Below are positions 26,671-37,571 of a DNA stretch of 64,000 bases, piece by piece (position 1 is the stretch's first letter; every line of letters begins with the position of its first letter). The position numbers were made by a program, and so were the translations under genes. Source of the stretch: Arthrobacter sp. Lineage in GTDB: Bacteria > Actinomycetota > Actinomycetes > Actinomycetales > Micrococcaceae. The notes beneath the pieces were generated by a model. It was not told the DNA's origin and did no database searches. It saw nothing but the letters and a program-made list of their open reading frames with translations. The DNA lies in assembly GCA_031277795.1 (NCBI GenBank), contig JAITLQ010000018.1, positions 186,001-250,000 of the forward strand, in the 5' to 3' direction.

Positions 26671-26728
26671 GAGGCGAGAACGGGGCTTTGAGGCGGAGAT
26701 TTCCCGCCTCAAAGCCCCTTCTTGCCTC
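26671..26728. terminator. 58-bp long hairpin between convergent tsaD and ligase gene
   Basis: The inner arms GGGGCTTTGAGGCGG (26682-26696) and its complement (26704-26718) surround a 7-nt loop. After one bulged C, the stem continues for 10 more pairs (one G-T) to 26671 and 26728. The 297-nt gap 26504-26800 also holds a GGACCCG/CGGGTCC stem at 26626-26655 and no gene. It is a likely bidirectional terminator. Confidence 0.7.
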
Positions 26729-26800
26729 AAAGCACGACGGCGCGTGGCCGCCTGGGGCGGACACGCGCCGGTCTCGGCGGTGGCGTGAGCCGAGCGGGGC

Positions 26801-27943
26801 TCAGTCCTCGATGCGCAGGCGGCGCGTGTTGGCCAGGACGACCTCGCGCAGGTCGCCGCCGTGCGCTGCGGCGACGGCGTGCTGGCGCTGGTACCCGGCG
26901 CCGTCCGTGACGATGCGCCACACGTCGGCGAGCTCCTCCTCGCAGCCCAAGCGGCGGGCGATGGGGCTCAGGCGCGTGAGCTCGTCGGCGAGGTGCTCGG
27001 TGACGAGCTTCTCGTTGCCGGCGGAGTCGAGGATGATGATGGCGTCCAGCCCATAGCGGGCGGCGCGCCACTTGTTCTCTACCCTGAACCAGTTGTTCAT
27101 GACGGGGATGTGGCGGCCGGCGTCGAGCTGATCGGACATGTCGGCCACGAGGCACTGCGTGAGGGCCGCCACGGCGGCGACCTCGCGGATGGAGGAGAGG
27201 CCGTCGGCGATGCGCATCTCCACGGTGCCGAAGCGCGGCACGGGGCGCACGTCCCAGCGGATCTCGTTGATCTCGTCCACGACGCCGGTGTGCATCATGT
27301 CGGCGACGTACTTCTCGTACTCGCTCCACTGGTCGAAGTGGAAGGGCAGGCCGCCCGTGGGCAGCTGCTGGAACATGAGCGAGCGCTGCGAGGCGTAGCC
27401 GGTGTCGTCCCCGCCCCAATAGGGGGAGGAAGCGGAGAGGGCCAGGAGGTGCGGCTGGTAGTTGATGAGGCCGTCAACGATGGGCAGCGCCTTGGAGCAG
27501 TGGTCGACGCCCACGTGCACGTGCACGCCGTAGATGACCATCTGGCGGCCCCACCACTGCGTGCGATCGATGAGCTTGGCGTAGCGCTCCTTGTCGGTGA
27601 CGGGCTGCAGCGTGGGAGGGGCGAAGGGGTGAGAACCGGCCGAATACAGCTCCACACCGAGGGGGTCGGTGACGGCGCGGACCTCGGCGAGGGTTTTCGA
27701 GAGCTCCTCGCGGGCGTCGGCCACGCGCGTGTGCACGCCCGTCACGAGCTCCACGGTGTTCGAGAGCAGCTCCTGCGTGACGCGGGGATGCTCCTCGTGC
27801 TCCGGCAGGCCGGCGGCGACGTGCACGCCGTCCAGGACCTCTTGCGCCACTGAGCGCAGGTCGCCGCTCTCGCGGTCCACCAGCGCGATCTCCCACTCGA
27901 TGCCCAGCGTTGATGCCGCGGACGGCGCAAAATCGATGTTCAC
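26801..27943 (-). CDS. Glutamate-cysteine ligase family protein (GCS2/YbdK type)
   Basis: The 380-aa carboxylate-amine ligase has LGIEWEIALVDRESGDLR at the start, the GVHVHVGVDHCSKAL nucleotide/metal segment, YWGGDDTGYASQRS and RFGTVEMRIADG. The family forms gamma-glutamyl amides from Glu and an amine with ATP. In actinobacteria the product may serve mycothiol-independent or ergothioneine-related steps, but the true substrate here is not determined. The GTG start at 27943 has GGGGAG about 9 nt upstream. It stands alone between two long hairpins. Confidence 0.88.
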   Translation of the reverse strand: MNIDFAPSAASTLGIEWEIALVDRESGDLRSVAQEVLDGVHVAAGLPEHEEHPRVTQELLSNTVELVTGVHTRVADAREELSKTLAEVRAVTDPLGVELYSAGSHPFAPPTLQPVTDKERYAKLIDRTQWWGRQMVIYGVHVHVGVDHCSKALPIVDGLINYQPHLLALSASSPYWGGDDTGYASQRSLMFQQLPTGGLPFHFDQWSEYEKYVADMMHTGVVDEINEIRWDVRPVPRFGTVEMRIADGLSSIREVAAVAALTQCLVADMSDQLDAGRHIPVMNNWFRVENKWRAARYGLDAIIILDSAGNEKLVTEHLADELTRLSPIARRLGCEEELADVWRIVTDGAGYQRQHAVAAAHGGDLREVVLANTRRLRIED

Positions 27944-28086
27944 GTGCGCTGTGCTCCCCTCGTTGCCGGGGCGCGCGCCCCGTTGAACGAGATTCTAGGG
28001 CCGGCCGTGCCGCGGGCCGCGCCCTCGGCCGGCGTGGGGTGCGTCACTGGCCGGGTGCGGGGTGCGTCAGCGGTGCCGCGCGGCGA

Positions 28087-28148
28087 TTCCCCACGAATCC
28101 ACCAGCTCCACTGAAATCCGGCTGGGGAGGTGGTGGATTCGTGGGGAA
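28087..28148. terminator. 62-bp hairpin downstream of the DUF4097 operon
   Basis: There are 18-bp perfect arms at 28087-28104 and 28131-28148 around a 26-nt loop with further partial pairing. It begins 30 nt past the DUF4097 stop on the minus strand. No U-tract is present. The arms are more AT-rich than the surroundings. Confidence 0.65.
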
Positions 28149-28178
28149 CGGGCGCCGCGCCCGGTCGTGGGGGGACGC

Positions 28179-29021
28179 TTAGCCCTGGGCGGCGAGGCGG
28201 CGCAGGCGCACCGTGCCGAGGCTCGTCGTGGCGCGCAGCTCCGCCGTCGCCTCGCTGGCCGGACCGTCCGTCGCGCGCAGCTCGTTGAGCACGCTCCCGG
28301 CCTTGCTGTGTGCGTCGACCCACACGGCCACACCGGGGGCCACATCGACGTCGATCTCGCCCACGGACGTGACGGCGCTCAGGCTGCCGCTCTCGAGGCT
28401 CGCGACGCTGATGGCGCCGGCGGAGGTCTTGAGCGTGCTCTCGCCGCGCGAATGCGCCACGCGGATGCTGCCTGCGCTCGTCTTGGCGGCGAGGCGGCCC
28501 ATGGCGCCCTCCACCCGGATGTCTCCGTTGGACGTCCTGAGCTCGGCGTCTCCGAACACCTCGCCCACGTCGACGCTGCCGTTGGAGCTCGTGATCTCGG
28601 CGCGGCCGCCCACGGCGCCCACGCTCACGGTGCCGTTGGAGGTGTGGGCCTTGAGCCCGGCCGCCGAATGCACGCGCACCGAGCCGTTGGAGGTCTTGAG
28701 GGTCGCTTGACCCCACGGGCCGAGCGCGGTGATGGCACCGTTGCCGGTGCGGGCCTCGAGGAGGGTCCCCTCCGGCGCGGTGATGCGCACGTGGGCCGTG
28801 CCCATGCCGAACATCTTGGGGCCGGAGTGGAAGAGCGAGACGGTGTCCGCGTCCGCGCTGACCTCGATGCGCTCGGCGGCGCGGTGGTCGGCGGTACGGC
28901 CGGGACGGGCCGCCCCTACCTGCACCAGGACCGTGGGCTCTTGGTGCGTCTGCAGGTCAAGGATGGCGGAGGGCAGATCGATGAGGACGCGCGGGGTGCC
29001 CGCGACGGGAAAGCTTTGCAT
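28179..29021 (-). CDS. DUF4097-type beta-repeat protein
   Basis: This 280-aa protein has no signal peptide or membrane span. From about residue 100 it consists of seven or so tandem repeats of about 18 residues, each with a (K/R)TSNGS(V/I)xV or TSAGxI core, typical of DUF4097 and likely to stack as a beta helix or roll. The function of the family is unknown, and a membrane-stress or scaffold role is sometimes suggested. An AGGAG ribosome site precedes ATG 29021. It follows the ribbon-helix-helix gene by 55 nt and is almost surely cotranscribed with it. Confidence 0.8.
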   Translation of the reverse strand: MQSFPVAGTPRVLIDLPSAILDLQTHQEPTVLVQVGAARPGRTADHRAAERIEVSADADTVSLFHSGPKMFGMGTAHVRITAPEGTLLEARTGNGAITALGPWGQATLKTSNGSVRVHSAAGLKAHTSNGTVSVGAVGGRAEITSSNGSVDVGEVFGDAELRTSNGDIRVEGAMGRLAAKTSAGSIRVAHSRGESTLKTSAGAISVASLESGSLSAVTSVGEIDVDVAPGVAVWVDAHSKAGSVLNELRATDGPASEATAELRATTSLGTVRLRRLAAQG

Positions 29022-29076
29022 GGTGTGCTCCTGACGGGAGGTGCCCGGCCCGGGTGGGCGCGCGGGCGGAAGGGGT

Positions 29077-29634
29077 CTAGTTCATCCAGCCGGTGACGCG
29101 CTGGCGCGCCCCGGTGCGGGCGGAGGAGGCGGCTTGACGGACGGCGTCCTCCGCGGTGCTGGCGGCGACGTCCGCGGCGGCCACGGCGAAGCCGACGGCC
29201 TTGACGAGCCACGTGTTCAGGCTCTGGCCCGCCTCGGCGGCGAGGCCCTCCGCCTGGGTCTTGAGGTCCTCGGGGACGCGCAGGTTGAAGCGGGCGGTGT
29301 CCCGTTCCTCGCCGGCGCCGGCCCCGGGCGCCGAGAAGGAGCTCCAGGCCGAGGCGGTCGGCTCCTGCGGCTCCCGGTCCGGGGCGCTCTCCGCGCCCAG
29401 TCCCTCGGCCACGAGGCGGGGCTCGCTGCCGCGCAGCTGCAGGGACACGGTGCCGGGGGCAAGGTCGGCGCTGAGCTCGTCGGCGGCGGCGGCGAGGGCC
29501 GAGATGAGGGCCAGTCGCAGCGACGAGTCCAGGGCGGTGGCGAGGCGCTCGGCGTGCTCGGCGGCGGCCGAATCCTCGGGGAGCGCGGCGGCGAGGTCGC
29601 GCTGCACGGTGTTCACGAAGCGATCGATTTGCAT
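29077..29634 (-). CDS. Ribbon-helix-helix (HicB-like C-terminal) regulator
   Basis: The 185-aa protein has an N-terminal helical region of about 60 residues and an acidic Pro-rich linker. A ribbon-helix-helix DNA-binding unit spans about residues 111-150 (ARFNLRVPEDLKTQAEGLA, then SLNTWLVKAV). The C-terminal tail is Ala-rich. HicB-type proteins of this form occur next to DUF4097 genes in actinobacteria, as far as I recall. No HicA-like toxin is present, so a toxin-antitoxin role is not supported. It probably autoregulates through the palindrome in its own promoter (29645-29663). Confidence 0.8.
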   Translation of the reverse strand: MQIDRFVNTVQRDLAAALPEDSAAAEHAERLATALDSSLRLALISALAAAADELSADLAPGTVSLQLRGSEPRLVAEGLGAESAPDREPQEPTASAWSSFSAPGAGAGEERDTARFNLRVPEDLKTQAEGLAAEAGQSLNTWLVKAVGFAVAAADVAASTAEDAVRQAASSARTGARQRVTGWMN

Positions 29635-29640
29635 GACATC

Positions 29641-29669
29641 ACTGTGGCATCATTGTGGTGCCATGTCAA
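29641..29669 (-). promoter_or_regulatory. Promoter and embedded operator of the RHH-DUF4097 operon
   Basis: On the minus strand a consensus TTGACA (29664-29669) is 17 bp from CACAGT (29641-29646), which ends 6 nt before ATG 29634. The spacer holds an imperfect palindrome at 29645-29663 (arms TGGCAtCA/TGgTGCCA, 7 of 8 matching). A bound regulator would directly block polymerase. Confidence 0.6.
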
Positions 29670-29826
29670 CACCACGATGGCATTCGGTGGTCCGTGGTGC
29701 CTCGGCGAGCCGGCGGTGCGGTGCGGGGGTGCGGGGGTGTGGCGGCTCGCAGCGACCAGCGGCACCGCGAGGTGCGTCGGTCCATGGCGTCGCGAGAGGT
29801 CGCAGAAGTCCTCGGCAGACGAAAGA

Positions 29827-29884
29827 GGTCCGATTTTCCGTTGAAACGGCGCCCGAGAGGGGCGAATCAACAGAAAATCGGACC
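29827..29884. terminator. 58-bp hairpin downstream of the methyltransferase gene
   Basis: The arms pair 29827-29844 with 29867-29884 with one mismatch (core GGTCCGATTTTC). An inner GCGCCC/GGGGCG stem is also present. It starts 27 nt after the methyltransferase stop (minus strand), and CTCTTTC follows on that strand. The rest of 29670-29826 shows no gene. Confidence 0.7.
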
Positions 29885-29910
29885 ACACGTCCGGGAATCG
29901 GGACGGGCCG

Positions 29911-31170
29911 TCAGGTCACGGGCTCCACCTCGAGGGCCACGCGGCGCTCGCCAACCCGCGCCAGGATGAGCGTGGCAGCGCGCCCGCCCTTGAGCTTGCC
30001 GCGCCCGGCGAAGATCTCGCGGCGCAGCTGGGCGGGGTCGATGTCGACGCCGCGCTTCTTGATCGTCAGCGTCGTGACCTGGTTCGACTTGGCCCAAGCG
30101 CGCAGTGCCTTGGTCTTGAGCGGCAGCTCGCCGATGACGCGGTAGCTCGTCGCGAGCGCGTCGGGCGAGGGCGTGGCGGAGCGCAGGTAGGCCAGGTGGG
30201 GATCCAGCGCCTGGGCGCCGAGCCGCTCGGCCAGATCGGCCACGAGGCCGGCCCGGATGACGGCCCCGTCCGGCTCGTGCAGGTACTCGCCGGGCGCGGG
30301 CAGGCCGCCGCCCTCGAGGCGGGCCGCCTCCGGGTCGATGCCGGGGAAGCCGGTGTCGGCCGTGAGCTCCACGAGCCCCGCCTGACCCATGACCGCCGCC
30401 GCGCGCAGCACGCCAGGGCGGGCCAGGGCGTTGAACCACAGCGTCGCCTCGACCACGTCGCCGCGATCGGAGAGCCACTGGGCCTCGACGCCCTCCGGCA
30501 CCGCATCGTGGGGGAGGGCCGGGCCCAGCTTGACGCCCACCGCGAGCCCCCGCGCGGCCAGCGAGGTCACGAAGCTCAACGGGGGCGTGAAGGCCTCCGG
30601 ATCGAAGAGGCGGCGCGTGCCGGAGCTTTCCTCGTCCCGCCTGGCCGGATCCAGCCACACCCCGTCGATGCCCTCGAGCGAGGCCTCCTCGGCGAAGCCG
30701 TGCACCACGCGGGACCGCGGGAAGGGCATGAGATTGAGGGTGGCGACGGCGGCCGTCGTCTCGTCCGCCTCGACGCTCGTGACCGCGAGGTCGAGCGAGG
30801 CCAGGGCGAGCGAGTCGGCGCCGATGCCGCAGCCGAGGTCGGCCACGTGGTCCACGCCGGCCTGGGCAAAGCGCCGCGCGTGCAGCGCGGCGACGGGCAG
30901 GCGCGTGGCCTGTTCCAGGCCCGGGCGCGTCAGGAACATCTCGCGTGCGAACGGGCCAAACTTGGCCTCGCCCTTGTGGCGCAGGCCGAGCTGATGCACG
31001 ACGGCGGCCGTCAGCTCGGGCGCGTGGCCCGCCTTGCGCAGGGCGAGCGTCAGGCGCATCGCCGCTTCGTCGTTGCTCGCTTCCCCTGGCTCGTGTTGGC
31101 TGAGGAGCTCGAGTCCCTGCGGGGTGAGGAGGGCGGCGAGCGGCTCGGAGGCGGGAGGGGAGACGGGCAT
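29911..31170 (-). CDS. Class I SAM-dependent methyltransferase with THUMP-like domain
   Basis: The 419-aa protein has the SAM motif I VADLGCGIGADSLALA near residue 130. The catalytic-region motif GVWLDPARRDE corresponds to the D-P-P/A-R type IV motif of RNA/DNA amino-methyltransferases. A C-terminal region (about 330-419) contains KSNQVTTLTIKKRGVDIDP, as in proteins annotated THUMP-like. The substrate is probably RNA (tRNA or rRNA), inferred from the family. It is monocistronic. GAAACT lies 6 nt before ATG 31170, consistent with a leaderless start. Confidence 0.83.
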   Translation of the reverse strand: MPVSPPASEPLAALLTPQGLELLSQHEPGEASNDEAAMRLTLALRKAGHAPELTAAVVHQLGLRHKGEAKFGPFAREMFLTRPGLEQATRLPVAALHARRFAQAGVDHVADLGCGIGADSLALASLDLAVTSVEADETTAAVATLNLMPFPRSRVVHGFAEEASLEGIDGVWLDPARRDEESSGTRRLFDPEAFTPPLSFVTSLAARGLAVGVKLGPALPHDAVPEGVEAQWLSDRGDVVEATLWFNALARPGVLRAAAVMGQAGLVELTADTGFPGIDPEAARLEGGGLPAPGEYLHEPDGAVIRAGLVADLAERLGAQALDPHLAYLRSATPSPDALATSYRVIGELPLKTKALRAWAKSNQVTTLTIKKRGVDIDPAQLRREIFAGRGKLKGGRAATLILARVGERRVALEVEPVT

Positions 31171-31219
31171 GCAGCCAGTTTCCCACGCCCCGTGCTTCCG
31201 GCACGCCGAGGGTGAACAA

Positions 31220-31246
31220 CTGGCACTCGCCTTGACCGAGTGCCAG
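31220..31246. promoter_or_regulatory. CIRCE operator 1 (HrcA site)
   Basis: CTGGCACTC, 9 nt, GAGTGCCAG: the 9-9-9 CIRCE layout with two symmetrical changes from the consensus. It contains the -35 TTGACC (31232-31237) of the groES promoter, so HrcA bound here would block polymerase. Confidence 0.85.
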
Positions 31247-31260
31247 CGCGTTCCTACAGT
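31232..31260 (+). promoter_or_regulatory. Heat-shock promoter of groES-groEL
   Basis: TTGACC (31232-31237) and TACAGT (31255-31260) are 17 bp apart. Transcription should start near 31267, between the two CIRCE boxes, leaving a leader of about 120 nt that carries CIRCE 2. Confidence 0.8.
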
Positions 31261-31267
31261 TGAACCA

Positions 31268-31294
31268 TCAGCACTCGCCGCGTGCGAGTGCTAA
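31268..31294. promoter_or_regulatory. CIRCE operator 2 (HrcA site)
   Basis: TCAGCACTC, 9 nt, GAGTGCTAA: this differs from the TTAGCACTC-N9-GAGTGCTAA consensus at one base. It starts at the predicted transcript start, so it can act as a DNA operator and as a hairpin in the mRNA leader. Confidence 0.9.
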
Positions 31295-31389
31295 GCCCTT
31301 CGGCCCCAGTCTCCGGCCCCCGCGACGGCGGATGCACCGGGTCCGGGAGGCTTTGACACCACTGGTCTCAAGACAAAGGAGCGAGCCGC

Positions 31390-31686
31390 ATGTCGGTCTC
31401 CATCAAGCCCCTCGAGGATCGCATCGTCATCCAGCAGCTCGAGGCGGAGCAGACCACGGCCTCCGGCCTGGTCATCCCCGATACCGCCAAGGAGAAGCCC
31501 CAGGAGGGCAAGGTCGTGGCCGTGGGCCCGGGTCGCGTTGACGACAACGGCAACCGCGTTCCGCTCGACGTCGCCGAGGGCGACGTGGTGCTGTACTCGA
31601 AGTACGGCGGAACCGAGGTCAAGGTCGGCGGCCAGGAGTTCCTGGTCCTCTCCGCCCGCGACGTTCTCGCCAAGATCGAGAAGTGA
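31390..31686 (+). CDS. groES: Co-chaperonin GroES
   Basis: The 98-aa protein begins [23 protein letters not shown]. The mobile-loop region [19 protein letters not shown], the [15 protein letters not shown] roof segment and the usual C-terminal VLAKIEK end are all present. It caps GroEL as a heptamer. A perfect AAGGAG (31376-31381) lies 8 nt before ATG. It is expressed from the HrcA-controlled promoter, and groEL follows 134 nt downstream past a hairpin. Confidence 0.97.
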   Translation: MSVSIKPLEDRIVIQQLEAEQTTASGLVIPDTAKEKPQEGKVVAVGPGRVDDNGNRVPLDVAEGDVVLYSKYGGTEVKVGGQEFLVLSARDVLAKIEK

Positions 31687-31694
31687 TTCTTTGA

Positions 31695-33413
<1,719 letters not shown>

Positions 33414-33429
33414 CACCTCCCGGCGCACC

Positions 33430-33493
33430 GGCGCCACACACAGCGGCCCTCTCCTGCCCACCCGGGCGGGGGAGGGCCGCTGTGCGTGGCGCC
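33430..33493 (+). terminator. Very long terminator hairpin after groEL
   Basis: About 29 pairs form between 33430-33459 and 33464-33493 with one mismatch and two G-T pairs (core CAGCGGCCC/GGGCCGCTG), closing on a 4-nt loop. It lies 17 nt after the stop. Confidence 0.8.
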
Positions 33494-33538
33494 CGCTCCG
33501 GCACAGGTTAGAGGCAGCGTTCTCCTGGCCTGCCCCGG

Positions 33539-33553
33539 TAACATCTGGGGATG
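33539..33553 (+). promoter_or_regulatory. Leaderless-type promoter for the acyltransferase leader ORF
   Basis: TAACAT (33539-33544) ends 6 nt before ATG 33551. This ATG opens an 11-codon ORF, not the acyltransferase itself. Confidence 0.5.
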
Positions 33554-33586
33554 GGCCGGCTCCCTCCCAAGCCCACCTCACGATGA
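33551..33586 (+). CDS. 11-codon leader ORF overlapping the acyltransferase start
   Basis: The ORF encodes MGRLPPKPTSR and stops with TGA at 33584-33586, giving an ATGA overlap with the acyltransferase ATG at 33583. It has a -10 hexamer at leaderless distance, while the acyltransferase itself has no good ribosome site (nearest purines are weak). Ribosomes finishing the leader could restart on the main gene. Expression is inferred, and the peptide may have no function. Confidence 0.45.
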   Translation: MGRLPPKPTSR

Positions 33587-35814
33587 AGACAGCAACAGCC
33601 CCCACCAAGAATCCTGCCCCCGCCGGGTTCCGCGCCGACCTGGCCGGACTGCGCGGGGTCGCCGTGTTGCTCGTGGCCGTCTACCACATCTGGGTCGGCC
33701 GGGTCTCGGGCGGCGTCGACGTCTTCCTGCTCATGTCGGCGTACTTCCTGACGGGCGGATGGGTGCGGGCCGCCTCCTCCGGCAACCCCCGCGGCGTCAT
33801 CTCCTCGTGGATCAAGCGCCTGCGTGGGCTCCTGCCGGCCGCGGCGCTCGTCATCGCCGTGGTGCTGCTCATGACCCTGCTGATCCTGCCCGGCACGCGC
33901 TGGCCGGAGACGCTCTCGCAGGCGTGGGCGTCGCTCGGCTACACGCAGAACGTCCACCTGTCGAACATCGCCGTGGACTACTACAACCCGGACCACTCGA
34001 AGTCCTCGCCGTTGCAGCACTTCTGGTCGCTCTCGGTGCAGGGACAGGTCTTCCTCCTCTGGCCGCTTCTCCTGGCCGGCTCCGGGGTGGTGGCGAGGTA
34101 CACCAAGCGCTTCGGCTGGGACCTGTGGCGCGTGAGCCTCGCCGTCTTCTCCGCGGTGTTCGTCGCCTCCTTCATCTACTCGGTGAGCTATACGGCGCAG
34201 GATCAGGGCAAGGCCTACTTCTCCACGCCCGCGCGGCTGTGGGAATTCGCGCTCGGATCGCTCCTGGCGCTGCTCGTGAACAAGATCCCCGAGCTGCCGC
34301 GCTGGCTCAAGCGCGTGGTGGGCTGGACCGGTCTCGCCGCGCTCCTGAGCTGCGGCATGGTGCTGCAGGTCGAGGGGCAGTTCCCCGGCTACGCGGCGCT
34401 CTGGCCCACCCTGGCCGCGGCCGCGATCGTCGTGGCCGGCAGCGGCTCCGGCGCCTGGAACCGGGGCGACGTCAGCTGGTGGCTCTCGCGCCGGCCGGCC
34501 GTCTGGCTCGGCGAGATCTCCTACCCGCTCTACCTCTGGCATTGGCCGCTGCTCGTCTTTGGGCTCTTCCTCTGGGGGAGCACGGCGCTCAACCTCTGGC
34601 AGGGCGGCCTCGTGCTCGGCCTCGCCGTGCTCCTGGCCGTGGCGACTCACCGCTGGGTCGAGGTCCCGTCGGCCCGCTGGGCCGCCCGTCCCCTCCGCGC
34701 GCTGGAGGAACGCGTCCCCGAGGCGCCGGCCCGCCCGCCCCGCGGGGCCCGCCCCCGCGGCTGGCGACGCGTGGCACGCAAGGCGCGCCGCGGCGTCGAG
34801 CACCTGCCCCACCGGACCGTGGGCGGCCTCGCGCGGCACGCGCGCGCCCTCGCCGTCGTGGCGCTGTGCTTTGCCGTGGCGCTGCCCGTGGCGCTGTGGC
34901 AGGCGAGCCTCAACCACCAGGCGGAGGCCGCCGCGGCCCAGAGCCCTGCGGACAATCCGGGGGCGGCGACCCTCGAGCCCGGTTACACCGACGAGATCGC
35001 CTCCTCGGCGATCGCCCTGCCGCTTCCCGCGGACCAGAAGCAAGACTGGGCCACGACCGGGGAGGACTGCGCGGGGGAGTGGGCCATCGATTCGGACATC
35101 ATCCAGTCCTGCCACGAGGGTGGGGATCTCTCCTCGGACACCACGGTGTTGGTGGTCGGCGACTCGCACGCCCAGCAGTGGACGCCGGCGCTCGACGTCG
35201 CGGCGCAGCGGCAGGGCTGGCACTGGGTGGCCCTGTATCGCCCCGGCTGCCGCTTCGGCTCCACGGAGGAGGGCGCGGCGGATCCGGACTGCGCCGCGTA
35301 CACCCAGCTCGCCAAGGATTACGTGGCGGAGCGCAAGGAGGCGGTGTCGGCGATCGTCACGGTCGCCACGAAGTCCGTCGCGGAGGGCGAGGACGGCGCG
35401 AGCGCGGCCCAGAGCGAGGCGGTGGTGCCCGGCTTCGTGGAGGCCATCACGCCTTGGCTCGAGGAGGGGCTGCCGGTGGTTGGGCTGCGCGACACCCCGC
35501 GCTTCACCTTCGACATGGCCGATTGTGCCGCCCGCCTGACGGCCACGGACGAGCAGTGCACGGTGCCGCTCTCGGATCAGCTTGCGGCGCTCAATCCGCT
35601 CCTCGACCTGACCTCCGGGCCGGCGCGGCTCAAGGGGCTCACCGCCATGGACATGAGCGACGTCGTGTGCCCGGACGGCGCCTGCGTGCCCGTGATCGGC
35701 AACGTCAACGTGTGGATCGACGACTCGCACCTGACCTCCCGCTTCGCGCAGACCACGGGAGAGATCTTTGAGCGCCGGCTCGTGGCCGCCCTGGGGCGCA
35801 ACGGCTCCTCCTGA
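33583..35814 (+). CDS. OafA-type acyltransferase with C-terminal SGNH domain
   Basis: The 743-aa membrane protein begins with the acyltransferase-3 motif FRADLAGLRGVAVLLVAVYH, the catalytic His lying in AVYH. About ten membrane spans reach residue 370. A basic Pro/Arg-rich cytosolic loop (380-420) and another span (about 425-445) follow. The extracytoplasmic SGNH esterase-like domain has VVGDSHAQQW (Ser near 526) and DDSHL (catalytic Asp/His near 711-714). Such proteins O-acetylate cell-surface glycans: the membrane part passes acetyl groups across and the SGNH part attaches them. The target could be peptidoglycan, teichoic acid or another polymer. It is probably translated by coupling to the 11-codon leader. 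Confidence 0.9.
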   Translation: MKTATAPTKNPAPAGFRADLAGLRGVAVLLVAVYHIWVGRVSGGVDVFLLMSAYFLTGGWVRAASSGNPRGVISSWIKRLRGLLPAAALVIAVVLLMTLLILPGTRWPETLSQAWASLGYTQNVHLSNIAVDYYNPDHSKSSPLQHFWSLSVQGQVFLLWPLLLAGSGVVARYTKRFGWDLWRVSLAVFSAVFVASFIYSVSYTAQDQGKAYFSTPARLWEFALGSLLALLVNKIPELPRWLKRVVGWTGLAALLSCGMVLQVEGQFPGYAALWPTLAAAAIVVAGSGSGAWNRGDVSWWLSRRPAVWLGEISYPLYLWHWPLLVFGLFLWGSTALNLWQGGLVLGLAVLLAVATHRWVEVPSARWAARPLRALEERVPEAPARPPRGARPRGWRRVARKARRGVEHLPHRTVGGLARHARALAVVALCFAVALPVALWQASLNHQAEAAAAQSPADNPGAATLEPGYTDEIASSAIALPLPADQKQDWATTGEDCAGEWAIDSDIIQSCHEGGDLSSDTTVLVVGDSHAQQWTPALDVAAQRQGWHWVALYRPGCRFGSTEEGAADPDCAAYTQLAKDYVAERKEAVSAIVTVATKSVAEGEDGASAAQSEAVVPGFVEAITPWLEEGLPVVGLRDTPRFTFDMADCAARLTATDEQCTVPLSDQLAALNPLLDLTSGPARLKGLTAMDMSDVVCPDGACVPVIGNVNVWIDDSHLTSRFAQTTGEIFERRLVAALGRNGSS

Positions 35815-35935
35815 GCCGGGCCGGGCCCCGCTTGACCCCTCGCCGTCCCCGCTTGCGGCGGCAAAGGTGAGGAGGATCACGCGCGCCGGGGTGGCGCACG
35901 GGCACCCGGGAATGATTGCCGCCCCGCGAGCGCTC

Positions 35936-35941
35936 TAGGAT
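35936..35941 (+). promoter_or_regulatory. -10 element of guaB
   Basis: TAGGAT lies 39 nt before GTG 35981. A transcript would start near 35949 with a short leader holding GAAAGG as ribosome site. No clear -35 is seen and no riboswitch-like fold is apparent in the 166-nt gap. Confidence 0.45.
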
Positions 35942-35950
35942 TGTCCCTAA

Positions 35951-37492
<1,542 letters not shown>

Positions 37493-37514
37493 GCCTCTCG
37501 TCACATGAGCCACT

Positions 37515-37546
37515 GCGGCGCCTACCCGAAAGCGGGTGGGCGCCGC
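37515..37546 (+). terminator. Hairpin between guaB and the guaB-related gene
   Basis: A 14-bp stem (one G-T pair) with an AAAG loop lies 22 nt after the guaB stop. No U-tract is present. Confidence 0.65.
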
Positions 37547-37555
37547 GTGCGTTGG

Positions 37556-37571
37556 TAGGGTGTTGTACGTG
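37556..37571 (+). promoter_or_regulatory. Leaderless-type promoter of the guaB-related gene
   Basis: TAGGGT (37556-37561) precedes GTG 37569 by 7 nt, directly after the guaB hairpin. This supports the GTG rather than the ATG at 37536. Confidence 0.55.

Noticed and set aside
29077-29634. HicAB toxin-antitoxin module
   Set aside because: Only the HicB-like DNA-binding part is present. No small HicA double-stranded RNA-binding toxin is encoded on either side.
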